64,000 nucleotides of DNA from Rostratula benghalensis. Lineage: Eukaryota; Chordata; Aves; Charadriiformes; Rostratulidae. Location: contig VXAI01000035.1 in the NCBI GenBank assembly GCA_013399305.1, positions 4,410,646-4,474,645 on the forward strand, read 5' to 3'. Position numbers and translations under genes: made by a program. Within the stretch, counting starts at the first letter, position 1. Each line of letters starts with the position of its first letter. The notes under the pieces were generated by a model that was not told the origin of the DNA, searched no databases, and saw nothing but the letters and a program-made list of their open reading frames with translations. Shown here piece after piece: positions 33,013-44,708 of this stretch.

Positions 33013-35628
33013 TTTAAGATTTTTGGAAAGTGGAGGGTTTCTGGGTTTGTTTGGATTTAACATTAATGGCAATGATGATGATGTATGATAATAATTTCCT
33101 TGGGGGTACTGAGGCTATATTTTTCAGGATTGACCACAGTGTCTGAGATGTAATAGACTTTCATTTAGCTGTGCACGTGTAGCCCTGTGTACTGAGCTGA
33201 GCAGATATGATGTCTAATTGAAAAGAACAGCTACATAGCTGAGTAATGGAGATTAATTAATGTAGTGTTGTTACTAGAGAATTGTTTGTGATAAATATTG
33301 CCGTTATTTTAAAAACTTTAGAAATATGAGGGGCTAGATTATAATTGGCATGGGGTTGAAGGAACTCCCAGTTTATTTTCTGTCACTGTTGTATTTTTCC
33401 TCCCTAATTTTTTTTTTCCCAGACCAGCTATTTCTTCCTGCACTTAGTTTTAGTACATGGTTTAAACACTTGACATCAAATTCTGTCAATGTGCAAGTAG
33501 GTTTAATGCTGCTTTCAGTAAAATTTTCTCCTATATATACCAGGGCTGCAAATGGCTGGACAAACAGGATTTATTTAAGTAAGGATTTCAACCTGGAACA
33601 ATAATGCAGCTTTAGCGTCTTCCCCAAAAAAATTCCATATAATATCCTTAAATTATTATCTTATGTCAGTTTTGATTATCTTATGAGTACTATACAGTAG
33701 GAAACAATGGTCCAATAATTACATGTATTAGAAAGTATTAGAAATTTTCTCTAATTAGTTCAATTTGTAATTTAAAATATTAAGAGAGAAAAACAGTGGG
33801 GATTTTTGAGTAAATTGCATGTAAAGGATGACTGCAGCAATATTAGTAAAAGGCAGGAAACTATATCATTGCTAATCAATCTAGAGAGCTCTGTCTCTTA
33901 CAAATGTCAATACAAAGTTAAGTGCTAAAATAATTGTAGTGTAGGCTTTCTCATAATTACTGTTGTTCATTTGGTATGTTGTACGAAAAAAGAAAAGAGG
34001 AATTTGCTTTGCAGTCAGCAGCCGCAAATCTCTAAGGAGAAGGAAAGATAGCAGAAGGCTGATAGTCATCCATCATTCCTGACAATTTCACAGCCTAGAA
34101 TAACTTGACAGAGACCCAGAACAAAATGTTGTTGAGAATTGAATGCTGCTAAGCTGAGTGAATTGACTTTCTGATGTCAAAGCAGGACCTGCTTGAAGTG
34201 GCTGATGATTTTCCTCTTCTGCTTTCAGAAACACTGATGTTTAAACTGCTTTCTGGTAACGCATGCTCTGAGCAGATTTGGAAACTGAGGAACTGTTTTA
34301 AAACTTTCTCTCTAGATCTTTTTAAGGTGATTCTGGTCAGGAGGTGTGTAGCTTTGTATCGCACCTGCTCTTAAAGAGGATCCAGTCTTTGTATCCTCTT
34401 GCTCCAGACAGTCAGAAGCAGGTGAAAGGAATCAGAATTGTTCCTAACGTGTCTTGAAACAAGATAATATTTTCCAAGACCTGGCTCACATAATCGCAAT
34501 TTGTCTTTGGGGCTGTGCTATCCACTCTTTTACTAACCTTGGAAAGGTGGGTTCAGTGTGTCTCTGTGAAGGATATGGGAATAAATTAACTATATTTGAA
34601 TCCCCATTTTTTATTTTTTATTCTTAATTTAACATTCTTCCATTGTATTTAGGCTAGGTGCAAAATTTCTTCATTATAACATTGGAATGATGTAAGTTGT
34701 TCATTATTTTTATGTACAGTACAAGGCCCTGGTATACAAAGGAGATAATTTTCCAGTAATTTATTTAGAAAATCCATGATATTGGAAATGTTCCTAAATT
34801 ATTATAATTAGACATTTATTTACCAATAAATATTGCCAGTTTTATCTACTATTCTAAGACTAACCTTCTAAATTGCTTACAACCATTAAAATGCATGAGG
34901 AACACAAACTGCAGGGTTTAAATGGAAAGAGCTCTTGTTTTGTAAAAGACACGTTATGTCTTAGAAGTGTAAAAGAAATGGAATGTAAATAGGACGTGTG
35001 GGCTAAGCGTGCCATCACTGATCAATAATGCAAAAGGCTTAGCAGGTTTATTTGTAAACCTAACAGCACAGATTTAGTCAGAATAGGGCCTTGTACTGTA
35101 CAGGCAGGTATTTAAAGGTTAGGAACAAGGAATTTCATTAGTCTGGCAAATCCTCTGCTGTCATTCCCCAATCTCTTTGAATTGTTTCCAAATTTATTCT
35201 CACATTTCTGTTGTGCTGCTTCTTTTTTTTTAATTTATTTATATTTTATTAATGGATGTGTTACTAGTAGAGTGCTTCATTGCTAATTTACCTCCATTAT
35301 AAATTGGCATAAGGAAGAGACATTTTCAAAGTGCCTTGATTCCCCGTGATGATATTATAGCAACTATCTTTATATTAATGTAGTTATCGCTTGTATGAAA
35401 AGGTTACAGTATCAAGCCTGCTACTCTACATTTCATCTCCGTTTCCAGTTTGCTGAAAAATAGTAATGAGGTATAATAGACTGATGCATAGATGTAGTAT
35501 TTTATGGTGTCCACTGCAACATTAAAGCCACACTTGGGGACATAAAGCCAAAAACTGGCAAGGCAGTTTTGCAATATCTTTGTGCTAAAAGCCCCAATCA
35601 ACCCAACGCTTTATGTAGGATAGCATGG
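33013..35628. other. 2.6 kb AT-rich non-coding stretch
   Basis: It holds a short (ATG)n patch at about 33070-33090 and a polypyrimidine run ending TTTTTTTTCCCAG at about 33421, like a splice acceptor but with no supporting exon. Frames at 33350-33604 and 34174-34374 are unrecognised. Confidence 0.5.
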
Positions 35629-35665
35629 TCCCTTTCCTCTCCTTCCTCTCCTTTTCCTTCCCCTC
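35629..35665. repeat. Uninterrupted 37-base pyrimidine run
   Basis: Only C and T from 35629 to 35665, with a mirror-like CCTCTCCTTCC arrangement. The complement is a pure purine strand. Confidence 0.9.
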
Positions 35666-36803
35666 AACACAAGAGAGAAAAAAGCCTCAAGCTTTGCTAA
35701 GAGTTAAAGAATAACATATTAATAGAGAAAAAAAAAAAGCTAGACATTCTCCCATTTGAAATTTAGGACAATTGTATTTTTCATTTGTCTAAAGGTCTCA
35801 CCTAATCAATATAGTCTATCCAAGAAGAGGGTTCTAGGGGTAAAATAACTGTCATTGTCACATTCTCATCAAAAGTTATTTCTTCAAATGATATCAAATA
35901 TTTTTTTCTCTCATGTATTCTATTCTTTTTCAATAAATCAGATATGAGATATTCACTGGAAGACAGTTTTCAATGAAGCTCTTGTATCCTATTTGCTGAT
36001 GGTTCTTTTGTAGGTAGGTAGTTATATGCATTTCTGTGATATAGAAACAAGCAGGAATCTTTTTTACATGGACTAAATATTTAAAAGTATGGATATACTT
36101 GACTTTTTATACAGATGTCAAAAAAGAATATTTGAGGTTTTAATAATTCATTACTTTTATGTACTTTTTAGTTTTAGGCTATAAAACAGAAGTTTGTTTG
36201 CAGATTGCAGAGTTTCTACAAATGCTTTTCAAGTGATCTGAAGTTGTCAGCTGTCTGACAGAGATATTTTGTTTGAGATATTCATCATTTTGTGACGTTT
36301 GTGTTTTGTTTACACTGCTTCAGTAATTCACTTCTGGGACTAAAACTAGCTTTTGAGGTTTTGGCACACTGCAGGATGCCAAAAAAGCATCAGATTCTTC
36401 TGTATTTGAAAGCTTTTGGGCCATCAAGAGATCAAAAGCTGCCAGAATCAAATCTGAGATCTGCCATTATAAATAAGGCACTGACAATTCTTATTGTGAG
36501 AGGTTGTCCCAGGGGTGAAAGAAGTAAAGAGAACTGAATTGCCTAGGCTTCTTCATGAGAAAAATCTGTATATGCAATGATATATTTCTTTGGGAACGTA
36601 TGTATATATAATACAAAGAAGTCTGCCACTGTACCTTCTAATGCCAAAATAATAAACAACCATGATTTTTTACCAATTATAATAAGTAATATAAGTCTTC
36701 TCAGCAAAAGTAAATAACTACAATTTCAATTGTAGCAATTCAAAATAGTTACCAGTGGTTGTGTTTGTAAGAAGACACTCTTCCCAGCTGCATTTTAGCA
36801 GAG

Positions 36804-36820
36804 TTTTTTTTTTTTTTTTT
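36804..36820. repeat. Poly-T homopolymer
   Basis: Seventeen T followed by AAATAATAAA. No retroposon body is recognised. Confidence 0.9.
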
Positions 36821-39800
36821 AAATAATAAACATGCTGTTAATGTGATTAAAACCCTGAAGCTATTTACAAAAGACTTCATATATGTTTATACCTGAATGT
36901 CTTTCCATTTTTCTGCTTGTTTGCTGCTGGTAAGGACATAATACAAAACTGCTATGGTTATCACCTTAAAACTTAGCAATAAGATCACCCAAGCAAATGT
37001 CTAGAACAATGTTATTTCAGAACGATCTATAAGAATTGTTCAATAAAGAAAATGTTCCTTATATGTATAATTCAGCTTTATCTTTATCGATTTGTTCATA
37101 TTTTTAATAGCTTTTAGAATTGTCATTGTTCTAGTAAAATATCGTGTAATTGGGTTTATGGTTAGCGTAATAGAGTTACAAACTTGGACAAAATTTTAAT
37201 CTATCCTGCAAGGTTGGTGTTTTGTGGTTTTCTTTTTTTTTTTCCTCCAGGCATGCTTTTTTCAGTCAATTGCTTGAGGAAGGAAAGTCTAAAAGCGTGA
37301 CTTGTGAGAAAATGAATTGTTCTCTCTAACAGAGGGTACCTCACTGCCATACCTGCTTGGAAGATGGGCATTTTTTAGCAGGCTTAAACCTTCCTGATTC
37401 CATTTTTATGTCAGTGTTTCATAAAAGGTCCCATGGTATAGACAAATAAGCTTACAATACTATTAAGCTGCCTTCATACATAAAGACTGCAAAAGTGCCA
37501 CTTGATGTGAATGAATTATTTACCTACAGATATTGATCAGAGTTTGTGGCGTGAACAGGTTCTGTGTCTTGTGCTGCAATTGTCGCCTGAGGAAAGAAGG
37601 TCCCCATTTTGGAGAGTTTTTGGTGGCAAACTTCGTAATCGGGCCACACAAGAGTGAGTGACTCAGCTTTCCCACTCTAGGGATCTTAGCATTTGGGATG
37701 AAAGCATACTATTCAGAATGCTTTCATTTATGCCAAGGAAATCCCTAATGATCCCTAACTGGGGCAGTGATAAGCCATGTATTTTACCCTTTTGAGACAT
37801 GCTGTGTGCTCCTCTTGCAGCTGAAACCCCAAATCTGAATTATTATTTTATTTCTCACAGTCACATTCATGGCTTAAGTCTTCATTCCTGGCAAATTGAA
37901 AATTCCTGTTGAAATCAGTGTCAACTGTGTACGGAGCACAGAAAAATGTTCTCTGCTGTAATGGATATTCGTGTTTTGTTGACAGATCACTGGCTCAATT
38001 TTGTGGGAAATTCTTTGTTATTTTTGAAAATAATACAAGTATTTTTTATTTATTGGAAGTCTTCTACTCACGCTACTGCATATACTTCTTTTCGTTCATA
38101 TTTTCCTGCCTGCCTTGTATAAGTAGGTTCTTCCCTCTCCCAATGCTTCGTCATTAAAGTAGCTTTTGCAGACTTTTGACTTTGTGATACATTGGTATAG
38201 GCTGGCTGTAGGAGCAGTGTTCATGATGGGATAAGTATAGATTTAAGTACAATCAAAGGAAGAGTTGTCATATGCATTGTAGCTAAAAAAAAAAAGTGTA
38301 AACTGCATTAGTGTTTTGGGAAGCAGCATTTAAATGATACTCTGGAAAACTAGATGATTAGCTGTGATTAATTTGTAAGGGAACTGTCAAATACCTTGTA
38401 TATTTGCTTGCAAATATTTTTGCTAATAATGTGTATCTTTTGTAATGTGTGTTACATTTTTGAAATAGGAAAGCTGAAAGGAATTATATTTACATATTCT
38501 TTTCCAAAAAACTTCCTGAGTCTTTTCCAATGAGAAATAATTCAACAACATTAAGTGTGAAAGATCTCTTGCAGCATTATGGTTAATGTTGAGATGTTGT
38601 ATTAAAATAGTGAGTTATGAAGCAATGTTATGAATTTACACATTTCCCCAGAAGAGTGTTCAGCAACTTTGAGTATTCCATCAAGCTGGCATATTACAGA
38701 GTGCAGAATTTACCTGGCAAAATGCATTTGTAGCAGCCTCATAGCTGTGGTCTGCTGCTATTGTTGCTTTGCAGAAGAAAAAGCAGCCATTTAAACACAA
38801 TGTTTTCTCTACCGAGAGGGCACTTTGAAGCAGATTTCTACACCGGCTTTTCGAAGCCAGCTGAAGTAAAATCAAATCTGTAAAATATTGAAAGGGTCTT
38901 TGGTCATATACAATATGATTTCTTTAGAGAAGATGTTCAGCACTGTACCACATTTATCTTTTTTTGGAGACTCTTTTTTGGTGGAAAATTACCAGAATTT
39001 GTGCTGAGACTTGCTCAGTGTCTGAACAATGTTTCTTGTAACTTAATATAACATAATAGTTTCAGCAAAGTACCATATACTCAGTACTTCAAAGCCAATA
39101 AAGATGAGTGATCCATTTTCAAATTCCTTTTATTCATACAGCATTTCAAATTGATTTACATAAACTAACAAAACAATATTACACTTAAAGTTGATCTGCA
39201 ACAGTAATAAAAATGTTTCTGTATCCCAAGGCTGCAGAAACGTCACTTCCAATCTACAGTGATCAGTTGCTAAGGATAAATTGTGCCTATGAGATTTGGA
39301 GAAATCCAGCATCTTTTTCCCATATTGCTAGACTCTCTTCAATCCTGAATCAGAAATCCACCCTTGTTCAGGAAGGAAGAGTGAATGTTTGCTTACCTTT
39401 AAGTCTCTAGGAACACTTGAATGTGAGGCTTAATATTTATGTGTTTGAGAGCGTTTCTGAATATGAATGTTCTTTTATCCACATTTAAAGCTCGTCAGGA
39501 CAAAACATAAGTTGTACCCATGGCATTTGAAAACAAAAGCACCTGGCTGGCTGGATTGCAGTTATATTGCATGCCCTGGTAACAATGCATTATCATTGCT
39601 GGTTTTTTTTTCTCCTCAACTTTGAGTTAATGCCAGGGAGGAATGACACCTTACACACATGAAGCACAGGGCCCTTTGCTTTAAGACATTTAACTTTCCT
39701 ATTGAAATCCTCCCGGTTCTTTTGTTCAGCTGTTCTATTCATGACACTGCCAAAACATGTTTATTCACACACTGCGAATCACCTTTGCAAACAGACAGAG

Positions 39801-42800
39801 ATCATCTTTGGAATCTAACATTCAGCATTTCAGCTTCAGAATGGGATTTTCAAAGCTGTGTGGACAATTCATATATCCCTGTACTATTATGGTTGGTTAA
39901 GGCAGCTCTGAGATCTTATTCTAAATGTCAAATAGACAGGTACACAAAAAGAGCAGCAACTAAATCAGATTTTCTTCTACTTACCCTTAGGTTTTCTTTT
40001 GTAGCACAAAACTTTGAATAGTCTGCTGGTACATGAGTTGGACACTTGGAGTAGAATTCAAGGTAGCAAAAATTGAAAATACAAGAAATGGTGCTGAAGT
40101 ACTGTAGAAATCAAGAGCAGTTTTTTTCAAATCAATACCACAAGCGACTAGTTAAGATTAGTGTTAAGATTCGAATGTACACTAACATATTGATTACATT
40201 TTCTTATAGAAATGGGTGAATTGCATGAATGCTGCAGTATTGCAAAATAATTCAGCTTGAAAGAGCAGGAAAAAAGTATTTTAACTCTACAGCAAAAATG
40301 AAAGAGATTATTAATTTTACAAATAAAACATGAGGGTACATACTGTAACAGTATCCCTTAGTTTCATGACATTAATAACATATAATTTATATTTTTCCAC
40401 AAAAACCTATTTTTGAGGGTGTTTTTTTCATCAGCACTGCAGCTACTCCAGTAAGGATTCAATTCCAATCCTGTCTAAAAACAAGGAAACTATAAATATA
40501 ACTCTATTCTATTATTATTATTCAGAACCAATCATGGAAGCACATAGAAAGTTCAAAAGTCTCATTGTAATAGCAATTAAGATGCTTGAATTAAAAACAA
40601 GAGAAAACCAAGGAACTGTGTGAATAACCTGGCCATAAAGCCCATCTGTGCCAAGTTAAAGGAGAAGTAAATAGAGAGGTTTTGTACATTTGCAAGGCTA
40701 CGATCCCAGTAATATAACCAAGACCACTGGCAGCAATAACTAGTGATTGTACACATCAAAATGTCTTTGTTTTTGTAACCCATCAGAGAACACTCAGACA
40801 AATATATTGGTGCTGGTTTTGAGCTTTCCCATATATCCTGTCTTTCTATGTGTTATCATCTCCTTGTTTTCCCCCACAGGTTTTTCCCACAAGCTCCAGA
40901 CAAACAATAGCTTTTAACTGTGAAAAATGCCAGCTGCAAAAATCCAAAGTAAACAATTGCTGGAAAAGCTTCATCTCTCCCTTAACAGGGTTTTCTTTAT
41001 CTTCCTTTTGCTTCTTGCAAGGACCTACACTTGAAAAGTTTTTTTTCATTCTTATCTTCCAGCTGGGTATCAGATGGATTGCAGCCTTTGCGTTTGCATC
41101 TTATTTAAATTGTGATTATTCCCTTCTGTGTTTTCAAGGGTCAAGTAAAATCACGATCCATACAAATATGACTGTCACTGTATTTCTGCAAGAGTGTCAG
41201 TTTTCAGCACTCCACCTCCATGCTCTAAGCTTGAGTAATTATGGCTGCACATCACTTTGGTATCCATCATAAAGGTCTAACTGGTTGGTAAGTGCATCTC
41301 TTGTTGGTAAGGGAGGTTTTGGTTCTGGATCATAGGCAGACAGATGCACTTATAGACTTTGTAGAGAAGATAGAATGGACAAGCAGAATGCTCCCGTGTG
41401 GACTTAGTGCTTGTCACTTCCCTGGTCTTCGTTCAGTGGCATACCTTATGCCAGTCCTCATAAAGAGAGGACTGTTTTTTTAACAGTGCTTATATATAAC
41501 AATATATATGACATACAAATACACATATAGAACAACAATGTGTTGAGTTTTCCTGGTTCCTTTCCCTTTTTTCCAATATATTTTTTTTTTTGAGGCTTCC
41601 TGTGGGCCCTGCACCATGAACAGGATTTAGCTCAGAAAGCATTATCTCTTTAACCCACCAAGAACATGAAATTATTACTACTATTTTAAATCCTACAAAA
41701 CTTTGCAGCATTTCTTCTCACTGGCTTAATAATTTCTATTAGGAAAAGAGAAACCTAAGTCTTTTCAGCTGCTTCCTCTTGAGGGTTGTAAGATATCCGA
41801 AAATTTTGCTAACACGTTCCAGAACAGCCAGCTGTTACTCTCCACCTGCAGCCATAATATTGATTGAAAGGAATATAGAACCTAAACATGGATAGCTTCT
41901 GTAATTATGTAGAAAGAGTTTAATACATGACTCTACTTCAAATGTCATCTGGCAATGGCTGTAATATGGCATGGAATATTTTAGGAAATGAACTAGTTGT
42001 GGAAGTCTCAGTGAAAGACCATGCACTGTTTCCTTATCTTATATTTCAACCAATTCTGAAAATATTACCCATGAATATGGAGAAAATAAATGACAAGACC
42101 AATAGGGCCCAAATACCCATTATATATCAAATAAAAAGTGGCTCACGTATCCCTGTAGCTCTGCAATTCCCTAGTAATGTAACAAGAAGTGGTTCTTTTG
42201 CCAAAGACTGAATGTATACGAAAAGACAGAAAATAGAAGTAGGTGTTGTTTTTTTTTCAGAGCTGATTAAATAAAGATGCCTTTTTTGCAAATATTTTGA
42301 CCTTTTACTACAAAGAATGGAAAAAAAGTTTGGCAAGAAGCTTTCAGCTTCAAACCTGCTCTAAATACCACTGTAGCCTGGTTATAGACCCTGTCAGGAC
42401 CCTTACTATTTTTTATTTTTTTATGGATCAACACAATATGTGTCTTGTGACACATTTGCAATTCTATTGGAGATTTTTGCCCGGGAGAGCAAGGAATGTA
42501 AGTCAGTCTAATTACACCGCTCCTGGCTTTCTAAATGGACATTTTTGAGTTTTCAGTTTAATGTTTCAGATTATTGATGTTCAGATGAAAAGTAAAAACT
42601 TTATCAGAAAGTTGATTTCTGTTGGCAGAGGAGGGTGTTCAATTACCAGTTTGCCATTTTTCCAAGAAAGATCGAATGGGAAAACTTGGAGTGACTCTTC
42701 CCCTCAAAATGTTGAAGTCCAGCACGTCATGCATAGAAGCCAGAGCAGCATTAAGTCCATGGCATGGCACTGACCAGGGAACAGCAATTCCTGCGTAAAT

Positions 42801-44022
42801 CCTTTTGAAAATATTCTGCTAGAAGATGGCCTTCTCCCCAGTATCACCCAGAGTGAGATAACGCTGATGGGAGCAGTGTAATTCCAAATGGGAAACACTG
42901 CTTTACGCAGGTGTTACACCTCCCGTGGGTCTGTGCTTAAGTGTATTAGTCTGGAGTCAAAGAAAAAACTGCCAGAAAGGACAGAGAAGCAGGGCAGATG
43001 CCTAAATTGGTAATTATTTACAAAAGTGTTTTTTGTCATTATGATGCAGTTACGCCCAATTAACTGTAAAACACTAAGACAGCTTATAGGTGCTGGGCTA
43101 ACTGAATACCAAGAATATCTCAAATATAGAAACAAATACCACGACAAATGCTAAATTCATTTTACAATTAGGATAGCAGTATATCAGTGGCCTTAACGTA
43201 CTAAAATCCTTTGAGTCTCATTTTAATGTTGCTCTTTGTAGCACCCTAGACTTTAGCATTTCTCTCTTTTAAGTAACTTAATGAAAAGCACTACCGAGGG
43301 AAAAGAAAAATCCCATAATTCACAATCTGTAGACCATTTTCTGTATCACTTTCCTAAGACTTCATTACCTTGCAAGGACTTGACAATTTCCAGTTAACAA
43401 GACACAGGTGCAACTGATTAGTGAGTCTGGTGGAGCTCTAGATGGTCCCTAACATCCTCCCTCAGTAGGTGAGTATTTATTTTCCCCTCCTGAGCATAAG
43501 CAGGTTTTGAAAACTCTTTAGCTGAAGAGCAAAAAGGTAAATGCTATCAATATTAAATTTTTTCCGTTTGAAAGGACATGTGTTCCTACAGAGGGAAAAA
43601 GAAAGTATTTTAAAATGTTAGCAGTAATGAATGATTTAAATTTTAAAAGGTCAGAAAAATGAGATTTGTAAGTTTTCACTAGGGGTTTTTTACAGACCTG
43701 ACTGCTATATTTCTTGTTTTCTTCACCACTGGTAACAGTTGTAAGTGACAGTTTTTTTCTTCTCTATTTCAAGTCCCTCCAGTATAATTTATTTTTGTAT
43801 ACCTTTGTGTAAGGTGCATTGTCAGGAAAGATCCCAAAGACCTTCTGGCATAAATACTGAAGCACAGTGCTTTTTTTTGTGAGAAGGCAGTAATCCCATG
43901 TTGCCAGTTTCTCACATTTCAGCAATGGTGACTAAAAGTCTCACAAGTCATGGGGTTGACTTGAAAAGTTCATTTTTCTTTTCTTTGTGTGTTGGTTTGC
44001 CTCTTCTTAATGGAATGCTATT

Positions 44023-44225
44023 CTGAGGTAGATCTGCCCTTTAAAGAGATGAAAGCATTTATAGAAGATGGGATTAAGAAAAGGAAAAAAAAGGATAACC
44101 AAGATTCTTGCCAAAGACAGGAACCCAGCTCACAAAATGCTACAGGTTTAATAAATTCACAGAAAGCTGTAATATCTAAAGAATTAGTAGGAAAGGAAAT
44201 CAAGACATCAAGCAGTCAAAGTTAA
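44023..44225 (+). other. Exon-like open frame with an acceptor-like site, unassigned
   Basis: After a pyrimidine-rich stretch (about 43975-44010) and CTATTCTGAG, the frame stays open for about 66 codons to a TAA. The product is hydrophilic: an acidic start (VDLPFKEMKAFIEDG), a lysine cluster (KKRKKKD) and a Ser/Gln/Lys-rich tail. This is unlike typical non-coding translations but matches no family I know. It could be a terminal exon, a decayed coding exon, or chance. The acceptor is imperfect because purine-rich bases intervene between the pyrimidines and the AG. Confidence 0.12.
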
Positions 44226-44660
44226 GCAAAACCTCATGGTATCCAGGATCTTTGGATCTTTACTGCTTATTCAGAGCACATGAGTTTAAGATTTAATTTC
44301 AGCTGGAAGATCTTAATATGACTACTTACTGCTCAGTTCTCTTATTTTGTCTGGTTAAATGGTGAAATTGTTCCTGCCGGGCTTCAGTTGGCCCCCAGAT
44401 ACTTTGGTGGCTTGTAGTGAAGTTTTTGTCATACTTGTAACATGTAGTGCCGTCCACTAGATTGGCATTATATATAATTTTGAATCTTTAGTATGTATGT
44501 ATTACACCAACATTAAGAATACTTGACAATTCCTACCACAAACCCTATTTTCAGTTAGTTCTAGTTTTTTGTAATTATTTGATGCAAAATAATCTGTGCC
44601 AGGTGTCTGCCTCAGGTGGAATTTTGTGGTGTTCTTTGGTTTGTTTGCAATTGGCTTGAG

Positions 44661-44708
44661 TTTTTTTTTTGTGTTTGGTTTTGTGGGTTGTTTTGTTTTT
44701 TTTTTTTT
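44661..44708. repeat. T/G-rich low-complexity tract
   Basis: Ten T, then GTGTTTGGTTTTGTGGGTTG, then a run of 13 T at 44696-44708. Open frames here (plus 44596-44829, rich in Phe, Val and Gly; minus 44502-44720, rich in Lys) are composition artefacts. Confidence 0.85.

Noticed and set aside
33400..33425. Good polypyrimidine tract plus CCCAG, splice-acceptor-like
   Set aside because: The following open frame is unrecognised and T-rich, with no donor or other exon evidence; such tracts are common in AT-rich DNA.
40850..41272. 140-codon plus-strand open frame
   Set aside because: Phe/Ser/Leu/Cys-rich translation with no recognisable domain, no convincing splice sites used in frame, and length within chance expectation for 64 kb.
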